Source: GCA-2737725 sp965229355
GTDB taxonomy: Bacteria; Pseudomonadota; Alphaproteobacteria; Rhodospirillales; Rhodospirillaceae
Reading direction: 5' to 3'
DNA: 64,000 bases
Assembly: GCA_965229355.1 (NCBI GenBank)
Contig: OZ245869.1
Span: forward strand, 2,666,001-2,730,000
Part shown: piece after piece, positions 1-8,206 of the stretch
Layout: every line of letters begins with the position of its first letter
Numbering within the stretch: position 1 is the stretch's first letter
Translations under genes and position numbers: made by a program
Notes under the pieces: model-generated
Told to the model about the DNA's origin: nothing
What the model saw: the letters and a program-made list of their open reading frames with translations, nothing else
Database searches by the model: none

Positions 1-1547
1 AGATAGTTCACCAAAGATAGGGCCTGTACCTTCGCAAGTGTCGCGAATGACACGTTCAAGGCATTCACATCGTCGTTCAGTTTCACCGCGGCTTCCGTTG
101 CGTCCACGTTCTCGACCGAGATTTGCCGCACTTCCAAGAAGGCCATGAATTGCTTCTGGTCTTCCTTAGCATCGGCCAGGACGCTTTGGTTGATACCTAG
201 GCGGTTCTGAATATCTTGCAGATCCCCCGCTTGTTCTGGCGATGAAGGCGAATGCTCAATGGCGTCGTTCAGCAAGGCCAATGCGTCGACAGCGCGCTTT
301 TGATTGTTGATCAGGTCACCCTGCAACAACTGGCCAATGGCACGTAACGCCTTCTCGAAAGCCGGATCAAGCCCTGTGACGCCAAACTTAATGGTGCGCG
401 TCTCGCTCACACGGTGCTGTGTCTCTAACTTATCGCCGCCGTAGTAGGGGCGAGTATCCAGCGTCACGGTTTCGGGGTTTTGGTTGAAAATCTGGCCCGT
501 CACGATGATTTGGCTGCCATCCAGCGCGTTTGTGCCAAATGCACCTGCAGCAATTTCCGCATTCGTCGGCCAACGCACGGTATACGCGCCATCATTGCTG
601 TTATCAGAACCAGAAATATGAATGGTCGTGCCATTGGGCGGGACCAGACGGAATACAACGCCTGTACCGGTTGGGTCCGTCGAAGTGGCTAAGGGCTGAT
701 CTAGCGTTAAAGTGCGCCCGTCGCCCGAAACGCCAGTAACAGTGAAAATACCATTGTTGCTGCCTTGATCGATCATAATCGTTTGACCGATTTCCAGGTT
801 TGCGAAGGAACCTGCGATGGACGATGAAATGGTGCCGTTATTGGCTCCATCAACGCCGTATGACAGATCACCAAAGGTCGAATCGTTGATCGTCGCGGTC
901 ACAAACGTGCCCGGGTTCGCCGTGATTTGAGATGCGTTCGTCGGTGGGCCAGCGGGCTGGTTATTGTAACTGACAGCCACGTTTGGGAAGCTTGCCGCAT
1001 ACAGTTGCGCAGCACGCGTCTGTGGATACGTGACGTCGATGCCGTCGTAGTCTTTCTGAAAATCTTGAACGTTATCGTAAGGAATGCTGACAGGTGGCTC
1101 GTTTGTCTTACCACCAGCAAACAAATACTTTCCGTCAATTTTCAAGTTCAGGAAAAATTCCATGTCGTTCATTACGGCGAACGCACGTTCCTGAATATCG
1201 TTCACGGCCGACAAGTCATCAGGTGACTGGTCGGTTAAGTCGCGGCTGGTAAAGTTTAGCAAATCCTGACGTAGCGTGCGGATGCGGTCGTCAACAGACT
1301 TCACCGACGCGTTCATGGAGTTCAGGTTGGTTTCAGCCGAGGTATTGTTGTTGATGAAACGTTCCGTGCGGCTACGTTCATTCTCAATATTAATGAGGCG
1401 GAATGAATCCTGCGCGATGCCAAGATAGTCTTGCGACTTCTTCTCGGTGCCTACTTGCGTTTGGCCATCATAAACACGCTTCTGCACTTCCAGCATGCGC
1501 TGGATAAGAGCTTGTTGAGTGGCGAATGTTCCGACGCGTGTAACCAT
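1..1547 (-). CDS. flgL: Flagellar hook-filament junction protein FlgL (HAP3), C-terminal end cut by window
   Basis: FlgL joins the hook to the filament together with FlgK. Translating back from the ATG at 1545-1547 gives a continuous reading frame to base 1. The N-terminus (MVTRVGTFATQQ) is flagellin-like with long helices, the centre (about residues 170-350) is Thr/Asn/Gly-rich, and the last visible residues are SLVNY, the hydrophobic tail typical of flagellin-family C-termini. Only a few residues and the stop should be missing, so this copy is about 515 residues, longer than enteric FlgL because of the central insert. It is the last visible gene of the minus-strand flgI-flgJ-flgN-flgK-flgL run, 14 bp behind flgK. 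This frame was read by hand because no complete ORF lies inside the window. Confidence 0.88.
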   Translation of the reverse strand, partial: MVTRVGTFATQQALIQRMLEVQKRVYDGQTQVGTEKKSQDYLGIAQDSFRLINIENERSRTERFINNNTSAETNLNSMNASVKSVDDRIRTLRQDLLNFTSRDLTDQSPDDLSAVNDIQERAFAVMNDMEFFLNLKIDGKYLFAGGKTNEPPVSIPYDNVQDFQKDYDGIDVTYPQTRAAQLYAASFPNVAVSYNNQPAGPPTNASQITANPGTFVTATINDSTFGDLSYGVDGANNGTISSSIAGSFANLEIGQTIMIDQGSNNGIFTVTGVSGDGRTLTLDQPLATSTDPTGTGVVFRLVPPNGTTIHISGSDNSNDGAYTVRWPTNAEIAAGAFGTNALDGSQIIVTGQIFNQNPETVTLDTRPYYGGDKLETQHRVSETRTIKFGVTGLDPAFEKALRAIGQLLQGDLINNQKRAVDALALLNDAIEHSPSSPEQAGDLQDIQNRLGINQSVLADAKEDQKQFMAFLEVRQISVENVDATEAAVKLNDDVNALNVSFATLAKVQALSLVNY

Positions 1548-1561
1548 GGGACTGTCCCGGG

Positions 1562-3748
1562 TTAGTTGATAATGTTGTTCAAGATGTCAAACAGCTGCTG
1601 CGTTGTTGAGATGATCTTCGCTGACGCTGCGTATGTCTGTTGGTAGACCAAAAGCTGTGACATTTCTTCGTCCAGGTTGACCCCGGATATTTCTGAATGC
1701 TTCAGATCTAGGGCTGTTTTAAGGTCAGACTGGAACTTCAAATCTGTCTCGGTGCCAGCTGCAAGCGTAGAGCTGTAGGACACAAGCGTTGCTGCGTATT
1801 CACCGAATGTAACGTTAGCCGAGCTTAAGGACCCAGCCTGATCAAATGACACCTGGCTACTGAGCATTGAGGACATTTGCAGTGCAATTTGGTTGTCGCC
1901 TGGCGATAATAGATAGCGCCCAGTGATTTCGTCGAACTGCACTTGTCCGCGGCTGATGGCTGAAGGGTTAGAGGTCAATGTTTCGTTGACCTTAAACTTC
2001 GTCGCATATCCGACTTCTGAATAGTCCATTCCCAAGGCTTGAATGGCATCATTGTTACCACCAGCAGCTTGGGTCACAACCATATGCTCACCCAAAACGT
2101 GCTGGATACGCAATTTATAGCCGCCACCCTCTGGGATGACGTCAGCATGAATGCGATTGAGCAAAGTCGTGTTCTGATTAATTTTATCTGCAATCTGCTG
2201 CAGGCTGTCATTCGGATTAACCGTGATGCTGCCGCCAGGAATGCCCGTTGGGTCAGTCGTATCCGCAAATTGCAATGTCTGAGCAGATTGAATGCCCAAT
2301 TTATAGTTTGCGGATTTGAAGTCTGAATCCCATGTCGATAGTTTTTGGTCAGTTACGAAATAGTCGTTAAAGCCAAAGAAGTTTGAGAATCCTGCATATG
2401 TCTGATCAGCGGTGCCATCAGAGTCTAAGTCAATCGACACTGAGGTGTCTTCCTGTTCGCTGCCTTTTACGGCAGTGGCTTCATCACGGAAGGCAATGCC
2501 GTAAGAGTCTGTACCCAGCGTAATTTCCATACGTCCATCGGCATTAAGGCCAACGGTCGCATTGCTGAGTTGCGGATCCAGGCTTTGCAGCCATGTTTGC
2601 ATCTGTGACGCCATGGTGTCGACCGAACTGCCGTTCGTGAAGTTGATGCCAGCAGGGTCAGACAAGCGGCTGCTGTACTTTTCAGCGCCGGTTGAATCAT
2701 AAATTACGATTTTAGGTTCAGCGCCTGTAAAACTTAAGGTCTGTGTTGAGGACGATAAGAATGTACGCGTGCCGGTCGTGGTCGTGGTCATCTGCGGGAA
2801 GGCAGTGCCGCGATTGTGCACGAGATTGATTTCTTCTGTCAGGTTGCGCGCCAGCTCATCCAGCTGAGCTTGGTGATCGGGCAGAATTTTGTCGCGTAAC
2901 TCAACCAACGCCGCGATTTTTCCGCTGCGAATGTTGCTGGTAATATCGCGCATGCCAGCAAAAATGCCGTTAAACTGCCCGCTCGAATAAGTGTTATCGG
3001 CACTCACTTGCGCCAATGCTGCGTGGCTGAACGCGACTGGCGCGCTATCCACAAGCGTTGTGCCATCAGTGGTGAAGACCGAGCACGAACCGTTGGAATT
3101 GAAGAAGTACTGAACATCGATCAGTTCAGAGAGTCGGTTTAATGCCACATCGCGCTTATCTTCCAAGTCCTCATTCTGACGGGCGGTCGCAGTACCCAAA
3201 GACACTTGATCATTCAGCTTAGAGATTGTCGTGAGCAAGTTATTGATTTCTTGCACAGCGCGTTCGATTTCGCGGTCCGCATCCAGGCGCAGGCCTTGGA
3301 CCGTATTGCTCATGCGGGACAATTGGTCAGCGACAACCACGCCGGCCTGTACAGCTTGCAGGTGAGTGGTCGACTTCTCTGGCTCAGTGGCCATCGTCTC
3401 CCATTCTTTTTGCAGGTTGTTGACGCGGTGAGCGATGGAACTGTCGGATGACGTGGTGCCAAACAAATCTTGAATACGTTTGAAGTAGTTCATTTTCGAG
3501 TCAAGCAGACCGAATTTTGAACGCTCTTCACGCAAATCTTTCAAAAGGTTCTGATCAACGTTGTTGGTGATGTCGCCCAATTCAACGCCGACACCCAAGC
3601 CTGCCAAAACGCGCGACGTCGGGTTGAAGACCTTACGGGTATAACCTTCGGTGTTAACGTTGGCGATATTGCTTGAAACGACGTTCAGGCCAGCTTGAGC
3701 AGTGCTCAGGCCGGAGATCGCTGAATTTAATGCTAGCGTTAGGCTCAT
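1562..3748 (-). CDS. flgK: Flagellar hook-associated protein FlgK (HAP1)
   Basis: FlgK is the first hook-filament junction protein, secreted through the flagellar export gate. The 728-residue product has the rod/hook N-terminal signature (LNSAISGLSTAQAGLNVVSSNIANVNTEGYTRK) at residues 6-39 (positions given, key motif SNIANVNTEGY) and a C-terminal helix ending LVYQQTYAASAKIISTTQQL. The middle 500 residues are variable, as usual for FlgK. The start ATG at 3746-3748 has a purine-rich stretch upstream. It follows the flgN-like gene by 24 bp and precedes flgL by 14 bp, so the two junction proteins and their probable chaperone are co-transcribed. Confidence 0.95.
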   Translation of the reverse strand: MSLTLALNSAISGLSTAQAGLNVVSSNIANVNTEGYTRKVFNPTSRVLAGLGVGVELGDITNNVDQNLLKDLREERSKFGLLDSKMNYFKRIQDLFGTTSSDSSIAHRVNNLQKEWETMATEPEKSTTHLQAVQAGVVVADQLSRMSNTVQGLRLDADREIERAVQEINNLLTTISKLNDQVSLGTATARQNEDLEDKRDVALNRLSELIDVQYFFNSNGSCSVFTTDGTTLVDSAPVAFSHAALAQVSADNTYSSGQFNGIFAGMRDITSNIRSGKIAALVELRDKILPDHQAQLDELARNLTEEINLVHNRGTAFPQMTTTTTGTRTFLSSSTQTLSFTGAEPKIVIYDSTGAEKYSSRLSDPAGINFTNGSSVDTMASQMQTWLQSLDPQLSNATVGLNADGRMEITLGTDSYGIAFRDEATAVKGSEQEDTSVSIDLDSDGTADQTYAGFSNFFGFNDYFVTDQKLSTWDSDFKSANYKLGIQSAQTLQFADTTDPTGIPGGSITVNPNDSLQQIADKINQNTTLLNRIHADVIPEGGGYKLRIQHVLGEHMVVTQAAGGNNDAIQALGMDYSEVGYATKFKVNETLTSNPSAISRGQVQFDEITGRYLLSPGDNQIALQMSSMLSSQVSFDQAGSLSSANVTFGEYAATLVSYSSTLAAGTETDLKFQSDLKTALDLKHSEISGVNLDEEMSQLLVYQQTYAASAKIISTTQQLFDILNNIIN

Positions 3749-3772
3749 TGCGAGCGCTCCCGATCGTCTACG

Positions 3773-4387
3773 TTACATTGTTTGGTTGTAAGACATGGCA
3801 AGCTTGCGCTTCACAGTCGAATAGCCATTGAGCGCACCTTGCTTAGTGTACGAGGCTGACTCTTTTTCCTGCTTGTCTTTAACCGCTTCGGTAACTGTCT
3901 TTAGAAACTTATTGATGGTGGTGATGTTGGCCTTCAGTAGGCTCGCATTTTCTTTCATCAATTCTGAGAGTCTGATCGAGGCCTGGGCCAGCGCCGCACG
4001 CTTTGCGGGGTCCCAAGCCTTCACGGCCGCTGGATCGCGATGAATCGCATTCATGTGCTGCTGATACAGGCGTGCCATTTGCTCTTTGCGTTCGCCAAGA
4101 ATTTTCACATCCTCGACTTTGTGACGTTTCAGAGCTGTATTTTCTTTTGTCAGGATGTCTGACAGCTGACGGATAACGTTCATCAGATCGTCGTTCCGCG
4201 TCGCATTGCTACCTGGCTGCACTGTACGCTGTGGTGTTCCGGCGGGACCAGGACGTGTCGGTTGCTGAACAGGGGCTCGCAATGCGCTTTGCGGCGGCGT
4301 GACAACGCGGTCTTCGGGGCCGTTGGATGCGGTGTTACGAAAGCCCGGCAGCATCGGCTTCGGGGCTGAGCGATTCATCATATTCAT
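3773..4387 (-). CDS. flgN: FlgN-like export chaperone for FlgK/FlgL
   Basis: FlgN-type chaperones bind FlgK and FlgL in the cytoplasm before export. This 204-residue protein has a Pro/Gln/Arg-rich, probably disordered N-terminus (residues 1-65) and then an all-helical charged region (about 66-204) with the FlgN-like pattern of a long amphipathic helix (LMNVIRQLSDILTKENTALK), followed by repeated KENASLLKANI-type helices. There are no TM segments and no signal peptide. Position between flgJ and flgK supports the role strongly. The sequence family is very divergent, so the assignment leans on fold and context. Confidence 0.72.
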   Translation of the reverse strand: MNMMNRSAPKPMLPGFRNTASNGPEDRVVTPPQSALRAPVQQPTRPGPAGTPQRTVQPGSNATRNDDLMNVIRQLSDILTKENTALKRHKVEDVKILGERKEQMARLYQQHMNAIHRDPAAVKAWDPAKRAALAQASIRLSELMKENASLLKANITTINKFLKTVTEAVKDKQEKESASYTKQGALNGYSTVKRKLAMSYNQTM

Positions 4388-4402
4388 CGTCTGCTCCTCA
4401 CA

Positions 4403-4831
4403 TTAACGGCGTGCTGTTGCGGCAGCAGCGACGCTGCCTGCGGTTGCGTCGTTTGCGGCGGCACCATCAGTCATGCCCATAGCGGCCAACTTTTGGTTAG
4501 TCACAGTTTTTTCTTCTTGGGCTTTGATCATGTAATCCATGACTTGCTTGCTGATGCCCAAACCACCGTTCTTCACGATGTGCTTGCCGTATTCTTGGTT
4601 TAGCATGGACTTCCACATTTCTTCAGCGTGACCGCCGCCGAACATGGGATCCGTTTCAACGCCTTCAGTCATGTATTCCAGCATTTGACCGACAAAGACG
4701 GACTCGAAGCTGTCGGCCGTTGCTTTGGCCTTCTTCTGATCAGCCGTCATATTCGTCGCAGCAGCCGCTTGCGTTTGCAGGTTTGCTGCGTAGTTATTTT
4801 GTGTTTGGTTCAAGAGCGCAGAAACGTTCAT
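4403..4831 (-). CDS. flgJ: Rod-binding protein FlgJ/CheL type, without muramidase domain
   Basis: This is a 142-residue protein with the rod-binding core (about residues 35-110): a DSFESVFVGQMLEYM motif, the MFGGGHAEEMWKSMLNQEYG stretch and a helix with GLGISKQVMDYM. In enterics FlgJ has this domain fused to a peptidoglycan hydrolase. In alphaproteobacteria the hydrolase is missing and the protein is often annotated CheL/FlgJ. It caps rod assembly in the periplasm. It lies 11 bp behind flgI and 15 bp ahead of the flgN-like gene. The Ala/Thr-rich tail (residues 118-142) looks disordered. No hydrolase gene is visible nearby, so a separate lytic enzyme must act elsewhere. Confidence 0.88.
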   Translation of the reverse strand: MNVSALLNQTQNNYAANLQTQAAAATNMTADQKKAKATADSFESVFVGQMLEYMTEGVETDPMFGGGHAEEMWKSMLNQEYGKHIVKNGGLGISKQVMDYMIKAQEEKTVTNQKLAAMGMTDGAAANDATAGSVAAAATARR

Positions 4832-4842
4832 GGTGCTGCTCC

Positions 4843-6024
4843 TTACATTACTTCGATTTCGGCCTGCAGAGCGCCTGCGGCCTTAATTGCTTGAAGAATG
4901 GAGATCATGTCGCGTGGACCAACGCCCAGTGCATTCAAGCCGTTCACGAGTTCCTGCAAGCTCACGCCATCATCGACGACGGAGAGTTTGCGGTCTTTAT
5001 CTTCTTCCACCGTAATTTCAGTGCGTGGCACAACCGTCGTTTCGCCGGTTTCCGAGAACGGTGACGGTTGTGATACTTGCGGTGTTTCTGAAACCTTGAT
5101 TGTCAAATTACCTTGGGCGACGGCAACGGTTGAGATGCGCACATCTTGTCCGATGACGATCACGCCGGTGTTCTCATCAATAACAACGCGTGCGGTTTGA
5201 TCAGGTTCGACTTGCAACTGTTCGATGTCGGTCATGACATCGACAATGTTGCCTTCGTAACCCTCAGGCAGCGAGACAAGTACGGTGCCTGGGTCAACTG
5301 GCGCAGATGCCGTTGTGCCCATAAACGCGTTGATGGCTTGCGCAATGCGGCGCGCGGTCGTCAGATCTGGGTTGCGCAGCGAAAGATGCGCTTGGCGCAT
5401 GTTGCCAAGAGAGAAATCAATTTCACGCTCGACGATGGCGCCAGAAGGGATGCGGCCGTTTGTAGGAACGCCGCGTTGAATAGAAGCGCCCGCACCTTCA
5501 GCGGAAAAGCCGCCGACCTGTACTGAACCTTGTGATACGGCATATACTTCGCCGTCGGCGCCCATCAGTGGCGTTACGGCGAGCACTCCGCCTTGTAAGC
5601 TCGAAGCGCTACCAATCGAACTGACTTGCACATCAATGCGCGAACCTTGACGCGAGAACGGCGGGATCGTGGCTGTCACAATCACGGCCGCAACGTTCTT
5701 GGGTTCCATTTTGCCGTCACGGGTGTTGACGCCTAAGCGCTCGAGCATCCCGGTTAAGCTTTCCTTGGTGGCGGCGATTTTCTTCAAGTCATCGCCGGTG
5801 CTTTTCAAGCCGACGACCAAGCCATAACCAACCAGAATGTTTTCACGCACGCCTTCAAAGCCGGCGACGTCTTTCACGCGTGAACTCGCGTGAGCTTGTG
5901 TCGAGGCGAAGAAGAAGACCAACGCCATGCATAAATGAATGCCGATAAACCAAACCCGATCCACGACGCCCGACAGAAGTGGGGCGGGGGCGGTGTCTTG
6001 GCTGAGACGGAACGACAAACGCAT
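4843..6024 (-). CDS. flgI: Flagellar P-ring protein FlgI
   Basis: FlgI forms the periplasmic P-ring around the rod. The 393-residue precursor has an N-terminal signal segment (hydrophobic residues about 26-42, likely cleavage after AHA near residue 46), then the family opening SRVKDVAGFEGVRENILVGYGLVVGL, and the conserved GTVLVSLPEGYEGN and AVIVTATIPPFSRQGSRIDV regions. Length is normal for the family. The chosen ATG (6022-6024) leaves a rather long n-region (about 25 residues); an internal start is possible. It is first in the minus-strand flgI-flgL run and has a sigma-54-type promoter about 80 bp upstream. Confidence 0.95.
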   Translation of the reverse strand: MRLSFRLSQDTAPAPLLSGVVDRVWFIGIHLCMALVFFFASTQAHASSRVKDVAGFEGVRENILVGYGLVVGLKSTGDDLKKIAATKESLTGMLERLGVNTRDGKMEPKNVAAVIVTATIPPFSRQGSRIDVQVSSIGSASSLQGGVLAVTPLMGADGEVYAVSQGSVQVGGFSAEGAGASIQRGVPTNGRIPSGAIVEREIDFSLGNMRQAHLSLRNPDLTTARRIAQAINAFMGTTASAPVDPGTVLVSLPEGYEGNIVDVMTDIEQLQVEPDQTARVVIDENTGVIVIGQDVRISTVAVAQGNLTIKVSETPQVSQPSPFSETGETTVVPRTEITVEEDKDRKLSVVDDGVSLQELVNGLNALGVGPRDMISILQAIKAAGALQAEIEVM

Positions 6025-6104
6025 GGTGGCCTCTTCGCATTTTCTTTTGTGGTCCGCTCCCGACAGACCTCTCCCGTCGGGGCGTACTCTTCCGAAGCAA
6101 GCGA

Positions 6105-6120
6105 TGCGAATTCCGTGCCA
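6105..6120 (-). promoter_or_regulatory. Sigma-54 (-24/-12) promoter of the flgI operon
   Basis: On the minus strand the sequence reads TGGCACG-GAAT-TCGCA. It matches the RpoN consensus TGGCACG-N4-TTGCA at all but one position and has the required GG-N10-GC spacing. Predicted transcription start is near 6094, giving a leader of about 70 nt to flgI. The palindrome at 6214-6230 lies about 115 bp upstream of the GC, a typical enhancer distance. Confidence 0.8.
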
Positions 6121-6213
6121 ACCTTTGCGGCCTTATAAACTATTGAAAAAAATGAATTTTATTCCGAAAAATGGTGCCTCAACAGGGCCTGCTAGGTCGT
6201 TAACGCCCTATCG

Positions 6214-6230
6214 TCGGCAAATCTTGCCGA
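6214..6230. promoter_or_regulatory. Perfect palindrome TCGGCAA-ATC-TTGCCGA, candidate FlbD/enhancer site
   Basis: Seven-base arms with a 3-bp spacer lie in the fliX/flgI divergent region. The same core, (C)GGCAA-N3-TTGCC(G), recurs at 12393-12407 and 25656-25668, the other two divergent flagellar promoters in the window. Position about 115 bp from the flgI sigma-54 element suggests an enhancer for a bacterial enhancer-binding protein such as FlbD. Caulobacter FlbD is known to bind palindromic ftr elements with a similar GGCA/TGCC core. Confidence 0.65.
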
Positions 6231-6265
6231 GTGACGGCATGAATAAAGCGGAGTAGGTGGTAAGG

Positions 6266-6311
6266 GCCTGTTTCGGCAGGCTTCTTTGCGAAAAACGAGC
6301 CCTTCGGGCTC
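6266..6311. promoter_or_regulatory. Two tandem hairpins in the fliX leader
   Basis: GCCTG-TTTCGG-CAGGC (6266-6281) and GAGCCC-TTC-GGGCTC (6297-6311) stand just ahead of fliX. On the minus strand the second hairpin is followed by a run of T (from aaaaa at 6291-6295), so it could work as a minus-strand terminator insulating flgI. On the plus strand there is no T-run, and it would sit in the 5' leader of fliX. Confidence 0.4.
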
Positions 6312-6332
6312 ATTGTGTAAATGGTTGGTGGA

Positions 6333-6788
6333 ATGAAGGTTGAAGGTCCCAAAGGGCCCAGTTCGGCCCAGTCCAAAAAGGTCACGAAAACCGGTGCCGC
6401 TGGCGGGCCTGGCTTTGCCTCGGCGTTAAGTGGCGTTGGGGGCGGCGACGACTCAGTCGCGCCGACCGGCTCTGCTGACCAGGCCTTTGGTGTTGCGGGC
6501 GTTGAGGGCATTTTTGCTGCTCAATCTGTCGATCCTGACGGCGGAAATACCACCACAGAAGAACGCCGCCGCCGCGCCCAGCGCGGGGCTGAAATCCTCG
6601 ACAAGCTCGAGGAAGTGCGCCGTGGCTTGCTGTTGGGGGCCATCCCCAAAGACCGACTGGGGGAGCTGGCGCGCCTAGTCCGGGAAAAGCGGGAAAAGGG
6701 TGCAGATCCAGTGATTTCGCGGCTGCTTGATGAAATTGAGCTTCGAGCAGAAGTAGAACTAGCCAAACTTAGCAAACGTTTGGCATAA
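6333..6788 (+). CDS. fliX: Flagellar assembly regulator FliX
   Basis: FliX couples assembly of the early flagellar structure to late gene expression by modulating the sigma-54 activator FlbD (established in Caulobacter). The 151-residue product begins MKVEGPKGPSS, matching the MKV-x-GP start of the family. An in-frame ATG at 6321 would add four residues, and I prefer 6333 because of this family pattern. The N-terminal 75 residues are Gly/Ser-rich. The C-terminal half (ERRRRAQRGAEILDKLEEVRRGLLLG, then ELRAEVELAKLSKRL) is the conserved helical part. It is divergent from flgI across a region containing a candidate FlbD palindrome, which fits the partnership. dksA follows 70 bp downstream. Confidence 0.88.
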   Translation: MKVEGPKGPSSAQSKKVTKTGAAGGPGFASALSGVGGGDDSVAPTGSADQAFGVAGVEGIFAAQSVDPDGGNTTTEERRRRAQRGAEILDKLEEVRRGLLLGAIPKDRLGELARLVREKREKGADPVISRLLDEIELRAEVELAKLSKRLA

Positions 6789-6804
6789 GCCTCCGCGAGA
6801 CTCG

Positions 6805-6825
6805 CCCCATGGTGACGTCATGGGG
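6805..6825. other. Hairpin CCCCATG-N7-CATGGGG between fliX and dksA
   Basis: A seven-base perfect stem with a 7-nt loop, not followed by a T-run (next bases ttctgatgc). It may be a weak fliX terminator or a structure in the dksA leader. dksA itself shows no clear Shine-Dalgarno sequence ahead of its ATG at 6859. Confidence 0.35.
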
Positions 6826-6858
6826 TTCTGATGCAAACTTCTAACCCATTGAATTTTC

Positions 6859-7491
6859 ATGAAAAAGAAGAAAGCGCAGACGCCCAAGAAGAAGGCAAAG
6901 CCGGCGCCTAAGCCTAAGACTCGTAAGGCTGCGCCCAAGGCAAAGTCTGCTCCTAAGGCACAAAAGCCAACAAAATCAGTACGTTCTGCTCCGGCAGCGC
7001 GTTCTGCCCCAGCCGCTCGTCCCACTCCTAAACCGGTTGAGAAGCCGGTGAAACGGGCAGCTTTGCTGAAGGGCTCAAGCATTACCCTGCCGCCAGATTA
7101 CCGGCCGACAGACAAAGAGCCGTTTATGAATGCCCGCCAGCTTGAATACTTCCGCCGCAAGCTTTTGGCTTGGCGCGTGGAGCTCTTGAAAGAGTCTGAA
7201 GAGACACTTGAGAGCCTTCAGGAAGGTGGCTTACAGGAACCTGATATCGCAGACCGTGCCTCAGCTGAGATGGAGCGTAGTTTAGAGCTCCGCACACGTG
7301 ACCGGGCACGTAAATTGATCTCTAAGATCGATTCTGCGCTGCACCGGATCGAAGATGGCAGTTACGGGTACTGCGAAGAGACCGGTGAACCGATCGGCCT
7401 GAAGCGCTTAGAAGCGCGCCCGATTGCGACGTTGAGTGTCGAAGCGCAAGAACGTCACGAGCGCATGGAACGCACGCACCGTTCCGATTAA
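6859..7491 (+). CDS. dksA: DksA/TraR-family RNA polymerase-binding factor with long basic N-terminal extension
   Basis: DksA binds the RNA polymerase secondary channel and works with ppGpp. The C-terminal about 125 residues are typical: coiled coil (FRRKLLAWRVELLKESEETL, acidic tip EPDIADRASAEMERS) then the globular end SYGYCEETGEPIGLKRLEARPIATLSVEAQERHE. Only one of the four zinc cysteines is kept, the usual alphaproteobacterial state as far as I know. The oddity is the first about 75 residues: an Ala/Lys/Pro-rich tail (KKKKAQTPKKKAKPAPKPK...) resembling histone H1-type nucleic-acid-binding tails, making the protein 210 residues against about 140-150 for the family. It ends in a strong terminator. 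Confidence 0.88.
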   Translation: MKKKKAQTPKKKAKPAPKPKTRKAAPKAKSAPKAQKPTKSVRSAPAARSAPAARPTPKPVEKPVKRAALLKGSSITLPPDYRPTDKEPFMNARQLEYFRRKLLAWRVELLKESEETLESLQEGGLQEPDIADRASAEMERSLELRTRDRARKLISKIDSALHRIEDGSYGYCEETGEPIGLKRLEARPIATLSVEAQERHERMERTHRSD

Positions 7492-7532
7492 GCAATTGCC
7501 AACAAACTAATCGTAATTTGTTCGAAAAACGT

Positions 7533-7566
7533 AAAAGGCGCTTCCGTTAGGAAGCGCCTTTTTCGC
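7533..7566 (+). terminator. Rho-independent terminator of dksA
   Basis: AAAGGCGCTTCC (7534-7545), loop GTTA, GGAAGCGCCTTT (7550-7561), then more T. It is a perfect 12-bp stem with a T-tail, 40 nt after the dksA stop. The A-run on the left means it can also act on the minus strand. Confidence 0.9.
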
Positions 7567-7602
7567 TAAGCTTGATGCCAAGTCCAGCTAAGCGTGAGGC
7601 TC

Positions 7603-7956
7603 TTAGCCTACGCGCTTTTCCAAAAGGCCTTCGGCGATTTGCAGGTTGGTGTTCACCAACGCTTCAATCGTCTTGGCGCTGGCGCCGTTTTGCATTTCGA
7701 AAGTCTTCTGAGCCACAAAGCTGGCCAGACGGATCAGATTGTCTTTAATGGCCATGGGCAGTGGATTGCTCGACACTGAAACCATGGTGCGAATTCCGAC
7801 CCACAATTGCATGTTGCGATCGAGGGCTGCGGCCAAGCGCTTTTCGTCTTTCGACTCATTCGCGCGTGAAATTTCCAAAGCCGCTTGCGTGAGAGCCAAC
7901 GCATCTTCCTCGGCGAGGGAGAGAGCAGTGGTCTGCATGTTGGTCATCATGTTCAT
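7603..7956 (-). CDS. flaF: FlaF-like flagellar biosynthesis regulator
   Basis: The 117-residue product carries the FlaF-type core: LTQAALEISRA at the start, then ALDRNMQLWVGIRTMV, NPLPMAIKDNLIRLASFVAQKTFEM. FlaF proteins in alphaproteobacteria act with FlbT to control flagellin synthesis and secretion. The frame is open to 8064, but I place the start at 7956 (MNMMTNMQTTALSL), after an AGGGA-containing stretch, because the upstream residues look non-coding. Flagellin and flbT are not in this window, so the gene is unlinked from its usual partners. The C-terminal 25 residues (ALVNTNLQIAEGLLEKRVG) extend past the usual domain. A perfect CtrA-type box lies about 210 bp upstream. Confidence 0.62.
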   Translation of the reverse strand: MNMMTNMQTTALSLAEEDALALTQAALEISRANESKDEKRLAAALDRNMQLWVGIRTMVSVSSNPLPMAIKDNLIRLASFVAQKTFEMQNGASAKTIEALVNTNLQIAEGLLEKRVG

Positions 7957-8148
7957 CCGTGTAGTTCCCTGACTGGTGGCATCAATAGCGAAGCAAAAAC
8001 GAATCGATAGGTACTTCCTATCTGAGCCTTTATCGCAGTCCGTGGTTAACAAAAGGTTTTCCAAAAATGATTTGTGACGCCTGTTTTTGCACTACCACAA
8101 TGTGCCTGAAACCCGCAGTTTATATGGGTTTGCGCTATCGTCGGTCCG

Positions 8149-8180
8149 ATTATGATTCCGTGAATTTAACCGTTCGTTAA
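8149..8180 (-). promoter_or_regulatory. CtrA-type box with candidate -10, upstream of flaF-like gene
   Basis: TTAA-CCGTTCG-TTAA (8166-8180) is a perfect full CtrA recognition pattern (TTAA-N7-TTAA). On the minus strand it is followed 11 bp later by CATAAT (8149-8154), a plausible -10. A transcript from here would run through about 180 nt of leader into the flaF-like gene. The second perfect box in the window is at 25678-25692, also at a flagellar promoter. Confidence 0.6.
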
Positions 8181-8206
8181 GGCGTGTTTCGCTGCCTCAA
8201 ATACGG

